In this document: positions 39,598 through 47,191 of the stretch, piece after piece
Layout: each line of letters begins with the position of its first letter
Numbering within the stretch: the first letter of the stretch is position 1
From: a virus
Length of the DNA: 52,785 bases
Direction: 5' to 3' (one strand)
IMG/VR virus record: IMGVR_UViG_3300048837_000489
Coordinates: 1 to 52,785 of that record
Notes under the pieces: generated by a model
The model's database searches: none
Seen by the model: only the letters and a program-made list of their open reading frames with translations
Told to the model about the DNA's origin: nothing
Made by a program: the position numbers and the translations under genes

Positions 39598-42137
39598 AGC
39601 AATTCCTCCAACTTTCGATTGTTGATAGCGGTAACGATTCGCTCTCTCAGAAACGTTTTTCGTCCATCCAACGCGGATCGACGGCAGAACCCTCTCGCAA
39701 CTTCGATCTTGCCGACGGGGAGCGTTAGCACCTTGCCGCGAGAAATGGCGGTGAAGAACCATTCGCGAGTGCCGCGCGTTCCGAGCGATTCGTCAACGAT
39801 TGGCAACGCGATACGGGTCTCCGCTCCTTGACATTTGTGGACCGTGGCAGCGTACGCGAGGGAAAGCTTTCCGCTATCGCCGCTGCCTTCCGTTTCTTCG
39901 CCGTCCGTCTCCTCCACCGACGCCGCGTTCTCCTCATCCTCCCTGGCAGCCGACCGTGCGTTGAACACCGGGACGATCACAGTTCCCGCCGCGCCGCGAC
40001 CCTCGAATTCGATGACGACCTTTGATGGTTCGGATTCCGTCACTCTCCCGAATTCACCTTTCGCGATAAACGTCGTTTCTTCGTCGTCGTCGCTCTCCGG
40101 TTTCTCCGCGAGCTTGTACATCCCGTTCTGCTCGCACACCACCTTATCGCCGGTCAAGTAAACCGCACCTTTCGGGCCGCTGCCGTTGGGGTTCAGTTCG
40201 CGCTGCAACATCTCGTTAAGCGGTAGCCGTGATACCTTCCCCTGCTTGTTCAGAGCGACCATAACTTGGCAGTCCCACACCGGGTCGAATCCTTCCGCAC
40301 CCATCATCTGTAGAACTTCCACCAGCCGCTCAACTTGTGCGTCGGGGTTCTCCGCGCGGACGAATTTGAAATTGGCGGGAGGGCTCGCCATCCAATCGAG
40401 TCGTGCCGACTGCCGAAACTCCACACCCCGCCGGATGTCGTCGCACGCGAACACAATATCTCCGGCGTTCCGTTGCGGTTCCGTCAGTTCACCAAACGGC
40501 AACACGCCACTTCCCAGCATGTCTCTAAACGGCGCGCCGGGTTCGATCGGTGGCAACTGCATGGTGTCGCCGACGAACATGATGTGAGTGCCGGCCGGGC
40601 ACGCGCGGATGATAGAGCAAAGCATGTTCGGCGCTCGCATCGACGATTCGTCCAGGAAGATGACCTTGTAGCGGAGCGGTTTTCGCTCGTTGTGGCGAAA
40701 CGTCCAGACGCTACCCTGCACCGAATCCACACCAAGCAACCGATGCTCCGAAACGGCGGTTAGGTCGATGTCGTTCGCGCGGAGTGCGTTCGTCAACCGC
40801 ACCGCCGCTTTGTTCGTGGGAGCCGCTACCGCGATGTTCTCGCTGCCGAACTTGGCGATGCAGGCTTTGATGTAGGCCGCCGTCGTGTGGCTCTTCCCGG
40901 TTCCAGGTCCACCAATCAAGCTGCACACCGCACCCCTGGTAGCCTTCTCGAGCGCCGCCGCCTGATGGTCGCTGATCCCCTTACATTCCTCCACGCGCGG
41001 CCAGTGTGGAGTAGCCAACGCCAACTGCGCCAACTTCTCTGCGATGAGCAATTCCGCCGAGTCCCGCCGACGCTCCGCGATCCACTGGATTCTTCCGCCT
41101 GGCTGCTCGCCCGCGACGTGAACAAGAGGAGCGCCGCCAGGGGTGGAGGTGAAAACTTCGGACAGATACCCGTCGCGGATTCCGAGTCTTACCGCCTTCC
41201 CTGGTTGCACTTCCGCGCCGCCGACTTTCGCCTCAATCGCTTTCTCTAGGAACTGAACGGGAAACCAAGTCGAGCCGCTCCGATCCTTATGAATCGCGTT
41301 CACACCGCAGAACATTTGCCGCTTCAGGTCGTCTAACGGCAAGCCGAGCTTTTGGTATAGGTTGTCCACCTTCGCGAATCCGCAGCCGTAGAAATTGTCC
41401 ACCAGCAAGCGGAACGGGTCGGTCTTCAGCACGTCGGCCGCCTTCGCACCGTATCGCCGAATCAACTCCTTTGGTAGGTCGCGAGGGAATCCCATCCCGC
41501 GAATGATGCCGTCGATGGCGATCCTCGTATCCTCCGTCCTGGCCGAGCGCTCGAGGATCGACGCAATCACCTTCATGTTCGCGAGCGAGACGTGACATCG
41601 GCCAGCCGCCTTCAGCGCCGCGTGTGCCGTCTCTGGATCGGTGCGGAGAACTGTAACGGCAGCCGGGCCGAACTTGTCGAATAAAGTCGACGCCGATGCC
41701 GCGCCGAGACCGTAGCCTGCGCCGGCCGCCTCCAGGTAGCGGACCACCGCGCCGCGATCATGCTGCTCGGCGAGGGTGAAGGAGCGGGCGGAGAATTGGG
41801 GCTCGCCGCGATATTCTTTGTGGGTGCCGTAGAAACGGTAGTGGCAGAATGGGATAAGGCGATGGGAGAGGATTGCACCCAGGGAAGTGGAATCGTCGGC
41901 CGGTTCGGCGGGCTCTCCTGAATCCTCTACCCTGGCAGCCGCTTTTCCGAGTTCCTCACTCGTCACCCCGCCAATCCAAACGCCGATCTCCTTGCCAGTC
42001 GTCTCGCCATTTATGACTTCGCAGTCCGCTAAGACACGGAACGTGCCATCCTCATTCGCGAAGATGAAGTCACCAGCACGGCCGCGCCGGCGGATTCCTT
42101 TGTAGCGTGCGGTGAGTTCGACAAGCGGAGCGGGCAC
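39594..42137 (-). CDS. recD2: RecD2-like superfamily 1 DNA helicase
   Basis: 847 residues, starting MPAPLVELTARYKGIRRRG. Two helix-hairpin-helix-like segments lie near residues 135-265. Walker A GGPGTGKS (K415), Walker B LDESS (495-499), motif III-like GDTMQLPPIEPG, and the C-terminal motif AYAATVHKCQGAE. The C-terminal acidic stretch (from 740) is an insertion. RecD2 proteins unwind DNA 5'-3' and help recombination. Phage forms often pair with SSB and RecT, as here. Confidence 0.85.
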   Translation of the reverse strand: MPAPLVELTARYKGIRRRGRAGDFIFANEDGTFRVLADCEVINGETTGKEIGVWIGGVTSEELGKAAARVEDSGEPAEPADDSTSLGAILSHRLIPFCHYRFYGTHKEYRGEPQFSARSFTLAEQHDRGAVVRYLEAAGAGYGLGAASASTLFDKFGPAAVTVLRTDPETAHAALKAAGRCHVSLANMKVIASILERSARTEDTRIAIDGIIRGMGFPRDLPKELIRRYGAKAADVLKTDPFRLLVDNFYGCGFAKVDNLYQKLGLPLDDLKRQMFCGVNAIHKDRSGSTWFPVQFLEKAIEAKVGGAEVQPGKAVRLGIRDGYLSEVFTSTPGGAPLVHVAGEQPGGRIQWIAERRRDSAELLIAEKLAQLALATPHWPRVEECKGISDHQAAALEKATRGAVCSLIGGPGTGKSHTTAAYIKACIAKFGSENIAVAAPTNKAAVRLTNALRANDIDLTAVSEHRLLGVDSVQGSVWTFRHNERKPLRYKVIFLDESSMRAPNMLCSIIRACPAGTHIMFVGDTMQLPPIEPGAPFRDMLGSGVLPFGELTEPQRNAGDIVFACDDIRRGVEFRQSARLDWMASPPANFKFVRAENPDAQVERLVEVLQMMGAEGFDPVWDCQVMVALNKQGKVSRLPLNEMLQRELNPNGSGPKGAVYLTGDKVVCEQNGMYKLAEKPESDDDEETTFIAKGEFGRVTESEPSKVVIEFEGRGAAGTVIVPVFNARSAAREDEENAASVEETDGEETEGSGDSGKLSLAYAATVHKCQGAETRIALPIVDESLGTRGTREWFFTAISRGKVLTLPVGKIEVARGFCRRSALDGRKTFLRERIVTAINNRKLEELL

Positions 42138-42166
42138 GATGAGATTCCATTCAGAGGGGGAGGAAC

Positions 42167-42556
42167 TTAAACTTTACGGATGAGGGTGTATGTTTGCCCA
42201 ATGCCATTCCAGAAACCAGAGCCGCAAAATTGGCAGTTTTCATTAAGTGCTGTGAATCTGTCGCCAACTCGGACTATGTATCGAATCGCTTTTGATGAGT
42301 TAATCTCAGCCAGCCACATTTGCATTGCGGGGGGCTTCGGAGCGATGTGTGCCGGCGGTGCGTCTTGCTTGCACCAGAAACCATCGGGAACGAATGCGAC
42401 CAACCGCGAATCGTAAATGCGTCCCTCGTTGTTGACTTGTCCAGCAATTAAATCATCACCATCACCATACACGCCCCATCGCTGCACTTCTTCGCTCACT
42501 CCATCACAATACCACCACACGCCAGGTGAATTAGGTTTCGTTGAAGTCCAGTTCAT
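42167..42556 (-). CDS. Small protein of unknown function
   Basis: 129 residues starting MNWTSTKPNSPGVWWYCDGVSEEV. Trp-rich, beta-rich, ends with CQFCGSGFWNGIGQTYTLIRK, which holds a CxxC. It follows a strong terminator (42586-42629), so its transcripts need a separate start or read-through. No family. Confidence 0.6.
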   Translation of the reverse strand: MNWTSTKPNSPGVWWYCDGVSEEVQRWGVYGDGDDLIAGQVNNEGRIYDSRLVAFVPDGFWCKQDAPPAHIAPKPPAMQMWLAEINSSKAIRYIVRVGDRFTALNENCQFCGSGFWNGIGQTYTLIRKV

Positions 42557-42585
42557 TGGGGTGATTCCTAAATAACTAAGCGGTT

Positions 42586-42629
42586 AAAAAACCCGGCGTG
42601 GCGAGACAGGCAGGCCCGCCACAACCGGG
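42586..42629 (-). terminator. Rho-independent terminator downstream of SSB-like gene
   Basis: CCCGG..GTGGCG pairs with CGCCAC..CCGGG (11 bp with a small internal loop), followed by six T residues on the minus strand (42586-42591). It separates the recombination genes from the helicase and smaller genes. Confidence 0.85.
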
Positions 42630-42672
42630 CATCACTGACAAAACAAGTAGGTGAGAATTGCAGGAGACCGCC

Positions 42673-43362
42673 CTACAAGTCTGACAGTGACTTTGCTGGT
42701 TTCGTGGTGGCGGGCTTGGTGGTTTCCTTCTTCGCCGCGCCGTTCGCGGTTGAACCGTTACCATTCCCACTCGCACCACCCGTCGCCGGTTTCAACGCCT
42801 CTTTCAGTGCCGCGAAGTATTCCGGCTTCCTCCGGCACGCATCCGGCAGCGCGGCTAAATGCTCCGCGTCCAAAACGCAATCCTTAGGCGCGTCGGGGTC
42901 GTCAACGTGCCAAATATCCGAGAAGTGAATCTGCATGTACGACTTTCCGGACGATTCATTGGTGTTCGTCGACACCTTCACAATCAATTGATGCGCCTCC
43001 ATGTCGGCCGGTTCAAAGGCGAGCTTGCCAGCGATGATCTCGTCATTTCCAACGAGGTTGCACGCATAGGCCAGCCGCATGAGTTGCCGCCGCTGCATCG
43101 ACCGTTGCTTGTCCGACGCATCCGGCTTCAGGTTGAAAAACGTCTGCTCAAAAATCTTGTCCTTCTCGGTTCCACCGCAGACCGACAATTGAATCTTGAG
43201 CATCCCGTTGATGATCTGGCCGCCGTTGCGATCCAGGGGCATGTCGGTCGCGTGAGTGACGAGGAAGTGGTAAACGCCATCGGCCTTGAGGTAATCCGAG
43301 TTGCCGCCACCGTAGAAGTCCGAGCCGCCGCCTTCGTGATCGTTGCCAACTTCGATAGCCAT
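42673..43362 (-). CDS. Single-stranded DNA-binding-type protein (DUF669-like)
   Basis: 229 residues. Residues 20-150 follow the pattern of phage ssDNA-binding proteins of the DUF669 type: GVYHFLVTHATDMPL, GGQIINGMLKIQLSV, KIFEQTFFNLKP. After an Ala/Lys/Thr-rich linker the protein ends in SLSDL, an acidic, hydrophobic tip like the interaction tail of SSB. It is placed next to the RecT-like gene and the RecD2-like helicase. It likely protects ssDNA and recruits recombination partners. Confidence 0.75.
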   Translation of the reverse strand: MAIEVGNDHEGGGSDFYGGGNSDYLKADGVYHFLVTHATDMPLDRNGGQIINGMLKIQLSVCGGTEKDKIFEQTFFNLKPDASDKQRSMQRRQLMRLAYACNLVGNDEIIAGKLAFEPADMEAHQLIVKVSTNTNESSGKSYMQIHFSDIWHVDDPDAPKDCVLDAEHLAALPDACRRKPEYFAALKEALKPATGGASGNGNGSTANGAAKKETTKPATTKPAKSLSDL

Positions 43363-43409
43363 GATAAGTGAGTCCTTTTGCGTGAGTGTGAAAATTGAAA
43401 CTGTGTGAA

Positions 43410-44633
43410 TTAGTTACCGGCTTCCGTCGCATAGTGCGGAACCGGCTGCAAGCTCTCCTGGAAGTACATCGCCGCGCCGCTCAACTTCGTGTCGCCCTTT
43501 TTCAAGTCTGAAATCAAGACGTTGGCCTGCGCTGCGGACAGTTCCGACAACTTCGCCTTGCCAATCACGGCCAACTGCTCTTTGATCGTGTCGGTAATGA
43601 GCGGTTCAGTTGCCTGGAGCTTTTGGATCAACTCCTTTGCCGCCGCGATCTGAATATCGGAAATAGGGCCGGTCGGTTCTTCGTCGATGTCGAAGGGGAC
43701 TTCTTCCTGGGTGCTGGCATGGTCAACCGCACCACGCAACTTCGCCTCCAGGTCAGTAAGTTGCTCAACATCCAATCCCACCAGCGCCGCCGCACCAGGC
43801 CGTCCGCACCGCTCCTTTCCAATCATCGCGGCTTGGTCATCGAGGGTCGCGCCAAGTTGCTGCCAGTGGGTGCGAATCGCTTCGATGAGCTTGGATTTTT
43901 GCGGAGTCGTCGAATCGGAATTGGCGTCTGGCGTGACTTCGTATTCGGCGTCGATAACTTCGCCTGGCTGCGATGCCTCTGGTGTGGTGGGCGTCACCGG
44001 CGTTTTTGGCGTAGTCGGTTTCTTTGGTTTGCCGTTGCTTTGAGTTTGCACCACTGGCCGCTCATCGTCATCACCATCTTCCAAGTCCTCCGGCGCGTAG
44101 CGGCCAAAATTGACATCGGGGACCGTCGCACGAATTCCATCGCTGATCACGCGAGCCCACAGCATTTGCATTCGCTTGCGAGGGGATGCGTAGTTCGGAT
44201 TTAGCGTTAACTTTTTAGTCTGACCGCTCGCAATTGCAGCCAGTGCAACCTTGCGTTCACAGTCCCACACGTATGGCTCTTGGAGTGCTTGCTCCCAGGT
44301 AAAGGAAAAGCGATCCGTATTGCCTTCAAACGTGAGATCGACTTCCGCTTTCTCTGGTGTTCGCGTGATGATCTTGTGCTTGCCGCCGATGCGCCGAAAC
44401 TCCGCGAGCATGGCGTCCGACTTCATCGACAGCTTATTGCCGATGATGTGGAATTGCTGAATGAGTGACATCGCAGTAGTTCGACGTGCGAAGCACTCCC
44501 AGGCGAGGAGTTGGCCTTGCGAAAGATTTGAACAACCAGCGAAGCCGCTCTTTGAAATGTGGTCTCCCAGGCTGTTGATTGCAGCCGTTAAGTCGGCCTG
44601 AGGGATCTGGTCATAAACGATAATCTCAGACAT
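43410..44633 (-). CDS. recT: RecT/Bet-like single-strand annealing protein
   Basis: 407 residues from ATG at 44633 with AAAAGGAG upstream. Residues 30-185 resemble RecT family proteins: a segment near RRIGGKHKIITRTPEKAEVDLTFE, WEQALQEPYVWDCER, and NPNYASPRKRMQMLWARVISDGIRATVPDVNFGRYAPEDLEDGDDDE, matching the typical end of the core. The C-terminal half is Pro/Thr-rich, then helical (about 340-400). RecT anneals complementary strands and pairs with the SSB-like protein. Confidence 0.8.
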   Translation of the reverse strand: MSEIIVYDQIPQADLTAAINSLGDHISKSGFAGCSNLSQGQLLAWECFARRTTAMSLIQQFHIIGNKLSMKSDAMLAEFRRIGGKHKIITRTPEKAEVDLTFEGNTDRFSFTWEQALQEPYVWDCERKVALAAIASGQTKKLTLNPNYASPRKRMQMLWARVISDGIRATVPDVNFGRYAPEDLEDGDDDERPVVQTQSNGKPKKPTTPKTPVTPTTPEASQPGEVIDAEYEVTPDANSDSTTPQKSKLIEAIRTHWQQLGATLDDQAAMIGKERCGRPGAAALVGLDVEQLTDLEAKLRGAVDHASTQEEVPFDIDEEPTGPISDIQIAAAKELIQKLQATEPLITDTIKEQLAVIGKAKLSELSAAQANVLISDLKKGDTKLSGAAMYFQESLQPVPHYATEAGN

Positions 44634-44670
44634 TTGCAATTCTCCTTTTCGCGGACTCAGACAATCAATT

Positions 44671-44692
44671 AAAAATGCCGGTCTCTCCCGGC
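44671..44692 (-). terminator. Intrinsic terminator upstream of recT
   Basis: GCCGG-GAGAGA-CCGGC on the minus strand, then ATTTTTAATT. It lies between the small zinc-binding gene (44768) and recT (44633). Stem of 5 GC pairs is short, so efficiency may be moderate. A short open frame across the hairpin (44665-44892) is most likely non-coding. Confidence 0.65.
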
Positions 44693-44767
44693 TGCCACGC
44701 ACGCATTCCGGCAAGTTGACAGGACCGTTTGCCGCGGCACGTGTACGTTAAGCCGCCTGTATCGTGT

Positions 44768-45040
44768 TTAGTAATCTGCGAGATCCTCGCTAGACAACAT
44801 TTCACAGCCTTCCGAAAATCGTTCCCCCCAGCTTCTATTGCGTTCGAGTGGTTCACGAAGACGGCGATTGGCAGATAACTTGCCAGCATCATGATTGCTT
44901 GGGCACTTATGATTCGCCCGCTTCATGGACGGTCCTGCATGTTCGATTGGCTTTCCGCAGGCGACGCAGCAAACGGTCTTTCCGTCGACCTTGCAAAACC
45001 AGACATCGCCGTCTTGCTCGTAAATGACACCGCTTGCCAT
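44768..45040 (-). CDS. Zinc-finger protein, paralogue A
   Basis: 90 residues from ATG at 45040, overlapping the stop of the exonuclease gene by one base (TGATG). Motif VCCVACGKPIEHAGPS, then RANHKCPSNH. The same pattern recurs in the protein at 46907-47191 (RCISCGKPIEYAG, RANHKCPQSH), so the two are paralogues. A treble-clef or zinc-ribbon fold is likely. No known function. Confidence 0.75.
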   Translation of the reverse strand: MASGVIYEQDGDVWFCKVDGKTVCCVACGKPIEHAGPSMKRANHKCPSNHDAGKLSANRRLREPLERNRSWGERFSEGCEMLSSEDLADY

Positions 45041-45750
45041 CACACCACCCCCATCCTCTGCGCCGCTACCCACGGCATTTCAAGATCGTTCACCAAATAC
45101 GCTCGCGCCTGCTCTCTCTCCTCCTCCGTTCCCTTCCACAGACGCGCGAATTCCTTACCCTCGCCGTTCTTCCCGTTCAAGCCGAAATGCTTGGCGGCTG
45201 CATCCAGGGAGATAAACTTGCCGCCGCATCCGAATAGCAGCATGAGGTCGAAGAACACCTTCTCGTCCCAGTTAAACCACCGGCCACGGCAGTTGAACGC
45301 GGACGAGGGGACATCGACGCCGAGCCTCCAGGAGCGTTGGACAAGGAACGCGAGGTCGAAGCCGTAGATATTCCAGCCGATGAGTTGGCGGGAGGATCGT
45401 TGGCGCGAAATGTATTGACGCCAGAACGCTGCCAGGATGTCGGATTCGGTGAGCGGTTGCGAGCCTTCGTCGTCTTGGTCCCAATCACCCTGGCCGCTAA
45501 TCGCCACCCCCTTCGCCGACATATAGCCGATGGCGACGACTTCGCCGGTGAGTGGGGAGAGTGCGGATTTCTCGCGAAACTCAGCGAACCCATCCGTCTT
45601 GTATTTTTCGTACTTCTCCGCAACCGTCTCCGGCTTCCACCGTTTGTCGCAATCGGCGGCGAATTCTTCGAGCGTTTTTTCGGTGTAGAGAAGTCGCAAC
45701 TCCTCATCCGGCAGCGCGCCGGTCTCGATGTCGAAAATGATGTGGTTCAT
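45040..45750 (-). CDS. DnaQ-like 3'-5' exonuclease
   Basis: 236 residues. The ExoI motif is FDIETG (residues 5-10); ExoII is WNIYGFDLAFLVQRSWRLG (about 124-142); ExoIII is YLVNDLEM near 217. This matches DEDDh/DEDDy exonucleases. No polymerase domain is attached. Likely trims DNA ends for the RecT-type recombinase, or proofreads. Overlaps its neighbours by four bases (ATGA) upstream. Confidence 0.85.
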   Translation of the reverse strand: MNHIIFDIETGALPDEELRLLYTEKTLEEFAADCDKRWKPETVAEKYEKYKTDGFAEFREKSALSPLTGEVVAIGYMSAKGVAISGQGDWDQDDEGSQPLTESDILAAFWRQYISRQRSSRQLIGWNIYGFDLAFLVQRSWRLGVDVPSSAFNCRGRWFNWDEKVFFDLMLLFGCGGKFISLDAAAKHFGLNGKNGEGKEFARLWKGTEEEREQARAYLVNDLEMPWVAAQRMGVV

Positions 45751-46262
45751 TCTGCAACCCTCGCAACAATCGGTGCCGCAACGCTGTCCACGTCACCAAG
45801 GTCGAATCGAAATAAATAGGCGTCTTCGGTTGAATCCAGATAGAAATCCTTCAGCACTGAGATAGCTCGGAATCCCATCCGGTGAAAGAAAAGTTGCGCA
45901 TCCAGGTTGGATTCGCGAACCTCAAGCATGATCCGATTTCGCCGCTGGAATGACAGCTTGCCAAGTAGCTCGTCAATCATCGCCATGCCGACGTTTCGGT
46001 TTTGCATCGACGGCAGGACCGCGAAGTTGAGGATATGCAAGCGGTTCTTGTGCAGTTCGTAAATCATGAACCCAGCGATTTTCTCCTCGTATTCCGCCAC
46101 CATGCCGATGCAATTACGCTCTCGCAGACAGCGGATGAAGTCGTCCTCCTGCCAGGGGAATTGGAAGCAGAGGTTTTCAATCTCTTGCACCTCTGGCATG
46201 TCTCGGCGAATCATCCAGCGAATATGGATTTTGTTGAGTGGGATTTTAGGATTGGTCTGCAT
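45747..46262 (-). CDS. rimI: RimI-like ribosomal protein N-acetyltransferase (GNAT)
   Basis: 171 residues from ATG at 46262 with an excellent GGAGGAAAT site. The start is MQTNPKIPLNKIHIRWM, as in planctomycete RimI proteins as I remember them (not searched). GNAT motifs: RNVGMAMIDELLGKL (acetyl-CoA P-loop), then LEVRESNLDAQLFFHRMGFRAISVLKDFY. The glutamate of the LEVR element is present; the family Tyr before the FG turn is replaced by Phe (QLFF). RimI acetylates ribosomal protein S18. A phage copy may alter host translation or be a transferred gene. Confidence 0.8.
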   Translation of the reverse strand: MQTNPKIPLNKIHIRWMIRRDMPEVQEIENLCFQFPWQEDDFIRCLRERNCIGMVAEYEEKIAGFMIYELHKNRLHILNFAVLPSMQNRNVGMAMIDELLGKLSFQRRNRIMLEVRESNLDAQLFFHRMGFRAISVLKDFYLDSTEDAYLFRFDLGDVDSVAAPIVARVAE

Positions 46263-46488
46263 GTTCGATTTCCTCCGTGTCAAGTTCGTCCGCCTCTTCT
46301 GCCTCCAGGGTGATGGGAATCACTCCCGTCTCATCGCAGGCTACACACGGCGCACCGCCCGTCCCGTCGCATGTCGAGCAAGCCGATCCGCGAAAACTGG
46401 GAGATTCGCCAGTGCCAGAACACCAGCCGCATAGGAGGTGGCCGTCGCCTTCGCATTCAGGACATGGTTTGCATGGTGCGCGAGTCAT
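46246..46488 (-). CDS. DnaJ-type zinc repeat protein with CxxCxGxG motifs
   Basis: 80 residues from ATG at 46488. Four CxxCxGxG-type repeats: CPECEGDG, CGWCSGTG, CSTCDGTG, CVACDETG, as in DnaJ/anti-TRAP (AT)-like zinc domains. The remainder is acidic (EEADELDTEEIEHADQ). It is a small chaperone-like or regulatory protein. The last 17 bases overlap the start of rimI. The longer upstream start belongs to the antisense of the next genes and is rejected. Confidence 0.75.
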   Translation of the reverse strand: MTRAPCKPCPECEGDGHLLCGWCSGTGESPSFRGSACSTCDGTGGAPCVACDETGVIPITLEAEEADELDTEEIEHADQS

Positions 46489-46697
46489 AAGGCTCTCTCC
46501 AGACGGGTTTTCAGTTCGCACAATTTCATAATCTCGCGCGTCCGCGATTGATCCACGCGATGACGCTGCTTCGATTCGAGGTCGTCGATTCGATAGTCGA
46601 TGCACTCGCGGATTCGGCAGAAGTCGCCGCTGGTTAGCATGTTCGCGGGTTGCACGAGCTTGCCGTCGATCGTGGTTGGTGTTGTTCCGCCGTTCAT
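46485..46697 (-). CDS. Small helical protein, unknown function
   Basis: 70 residues; N-terminal MNGGTTPTTIDGKLV and a charged helical C-terminal half (RIDDLESKQRHRVDQSRTREIMKLCELKTRLE). Four-base overlaps with both neighbours show that it belongs to the operon. No family. Confidence 0.6.
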   Translation of the reverse strand: MNGGTTPTTIDGKLVQPANMLTSGDFCRIRECIDYRIDDLESKQRHRVDQSRTREIMKLCELKTRLERAL

Positions 46698-46903
46698 GCC
46701 GTATCCGCTCCTTTCCGCGGCGAGCCGTCGCCGTACTCGCGGAGACAGGTCTGCGCAGCGTCGATGGCGAGGTCGAGGTTCTTCCGCGAGACGTAGTTGG
46801 CCAACGCGCCGAGCAGGTAGTTCTTCGCACTGTCGTTTAGCTCAAGCGGCACTGTGCGTAAGAACTGCTGAATGACTTTTACGTTTTCTCGTTCGTCGTT
46901 CAT
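46694..46903 (-). CDS. Small helical protein, unknown function
   Basis: 69 residues, MNDERENVKVIQQFLRTVPLELND. Helical and charged, no motifs. Overlaps its downstream neighbour by four bases. Part of the series of very small early genes. Confidence 0.6.
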   Translation of the reverse strand: MNDERENVKVIQQFLRTVPLELNDSAKNYLLGALANYVSRKNLDLAIDAAQTCLREYGDGSPRKGADTA

Positions 46904-46906
46904 GCT

Positions 46907-47191
46907 TTACTCCCCGTCTTTCAATCCTAAATACTCGCATCCGTCTGCGAGTCGCTGTCCCCACGGTTTTCCGCGCACCTGCGGTTCACGCAACCGCGTA
47001 TCTGCGCTCTGTTTTCGAGCTTCGTGAGACTGAGGACACTTGTGATTCGCGCGATCAGATTTTGGTCCGGCGTACTCGATTGGCTTGCCGCACGAAATAC
47101 AACGCATAAGCTTGCCGTCGACCTTGCATAGAAAGTAATCGCCGCACTGCACGTACTCGACTTTTCCGAGATATTTCAATGAATTCGTCAT
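46907..47191 (-). CDS. Zinc-finger protein, paralogue B
   Basis: 94 residues. RCISCGKPIEYAG followed 7 residues later by RANHKCPQSHEARK. Same layout as the product of 44768-45040 (about 60% of residues appear the same over the central 60). It overlaps the pentapeptide-like gene by four bases. Zinc binding, possible DNA or RNA contact. Confidence 0.75.
   Translation of the reverse strand: MTNSLKYLGKVEYVQCGDYFLCKVDGKLMRCISCGKPIEYAGPKSDRANHKCPQSHEARKQSADTRLREPQVRGKPWGQRLADGCEYLGLKDGE

Noticed and set aside
44665-44892. 75-residue minus-strand frame
   Set aside because: It overlaps the zinc protein gene (44768-45040) in another frame and runs through the terminator hairpin.
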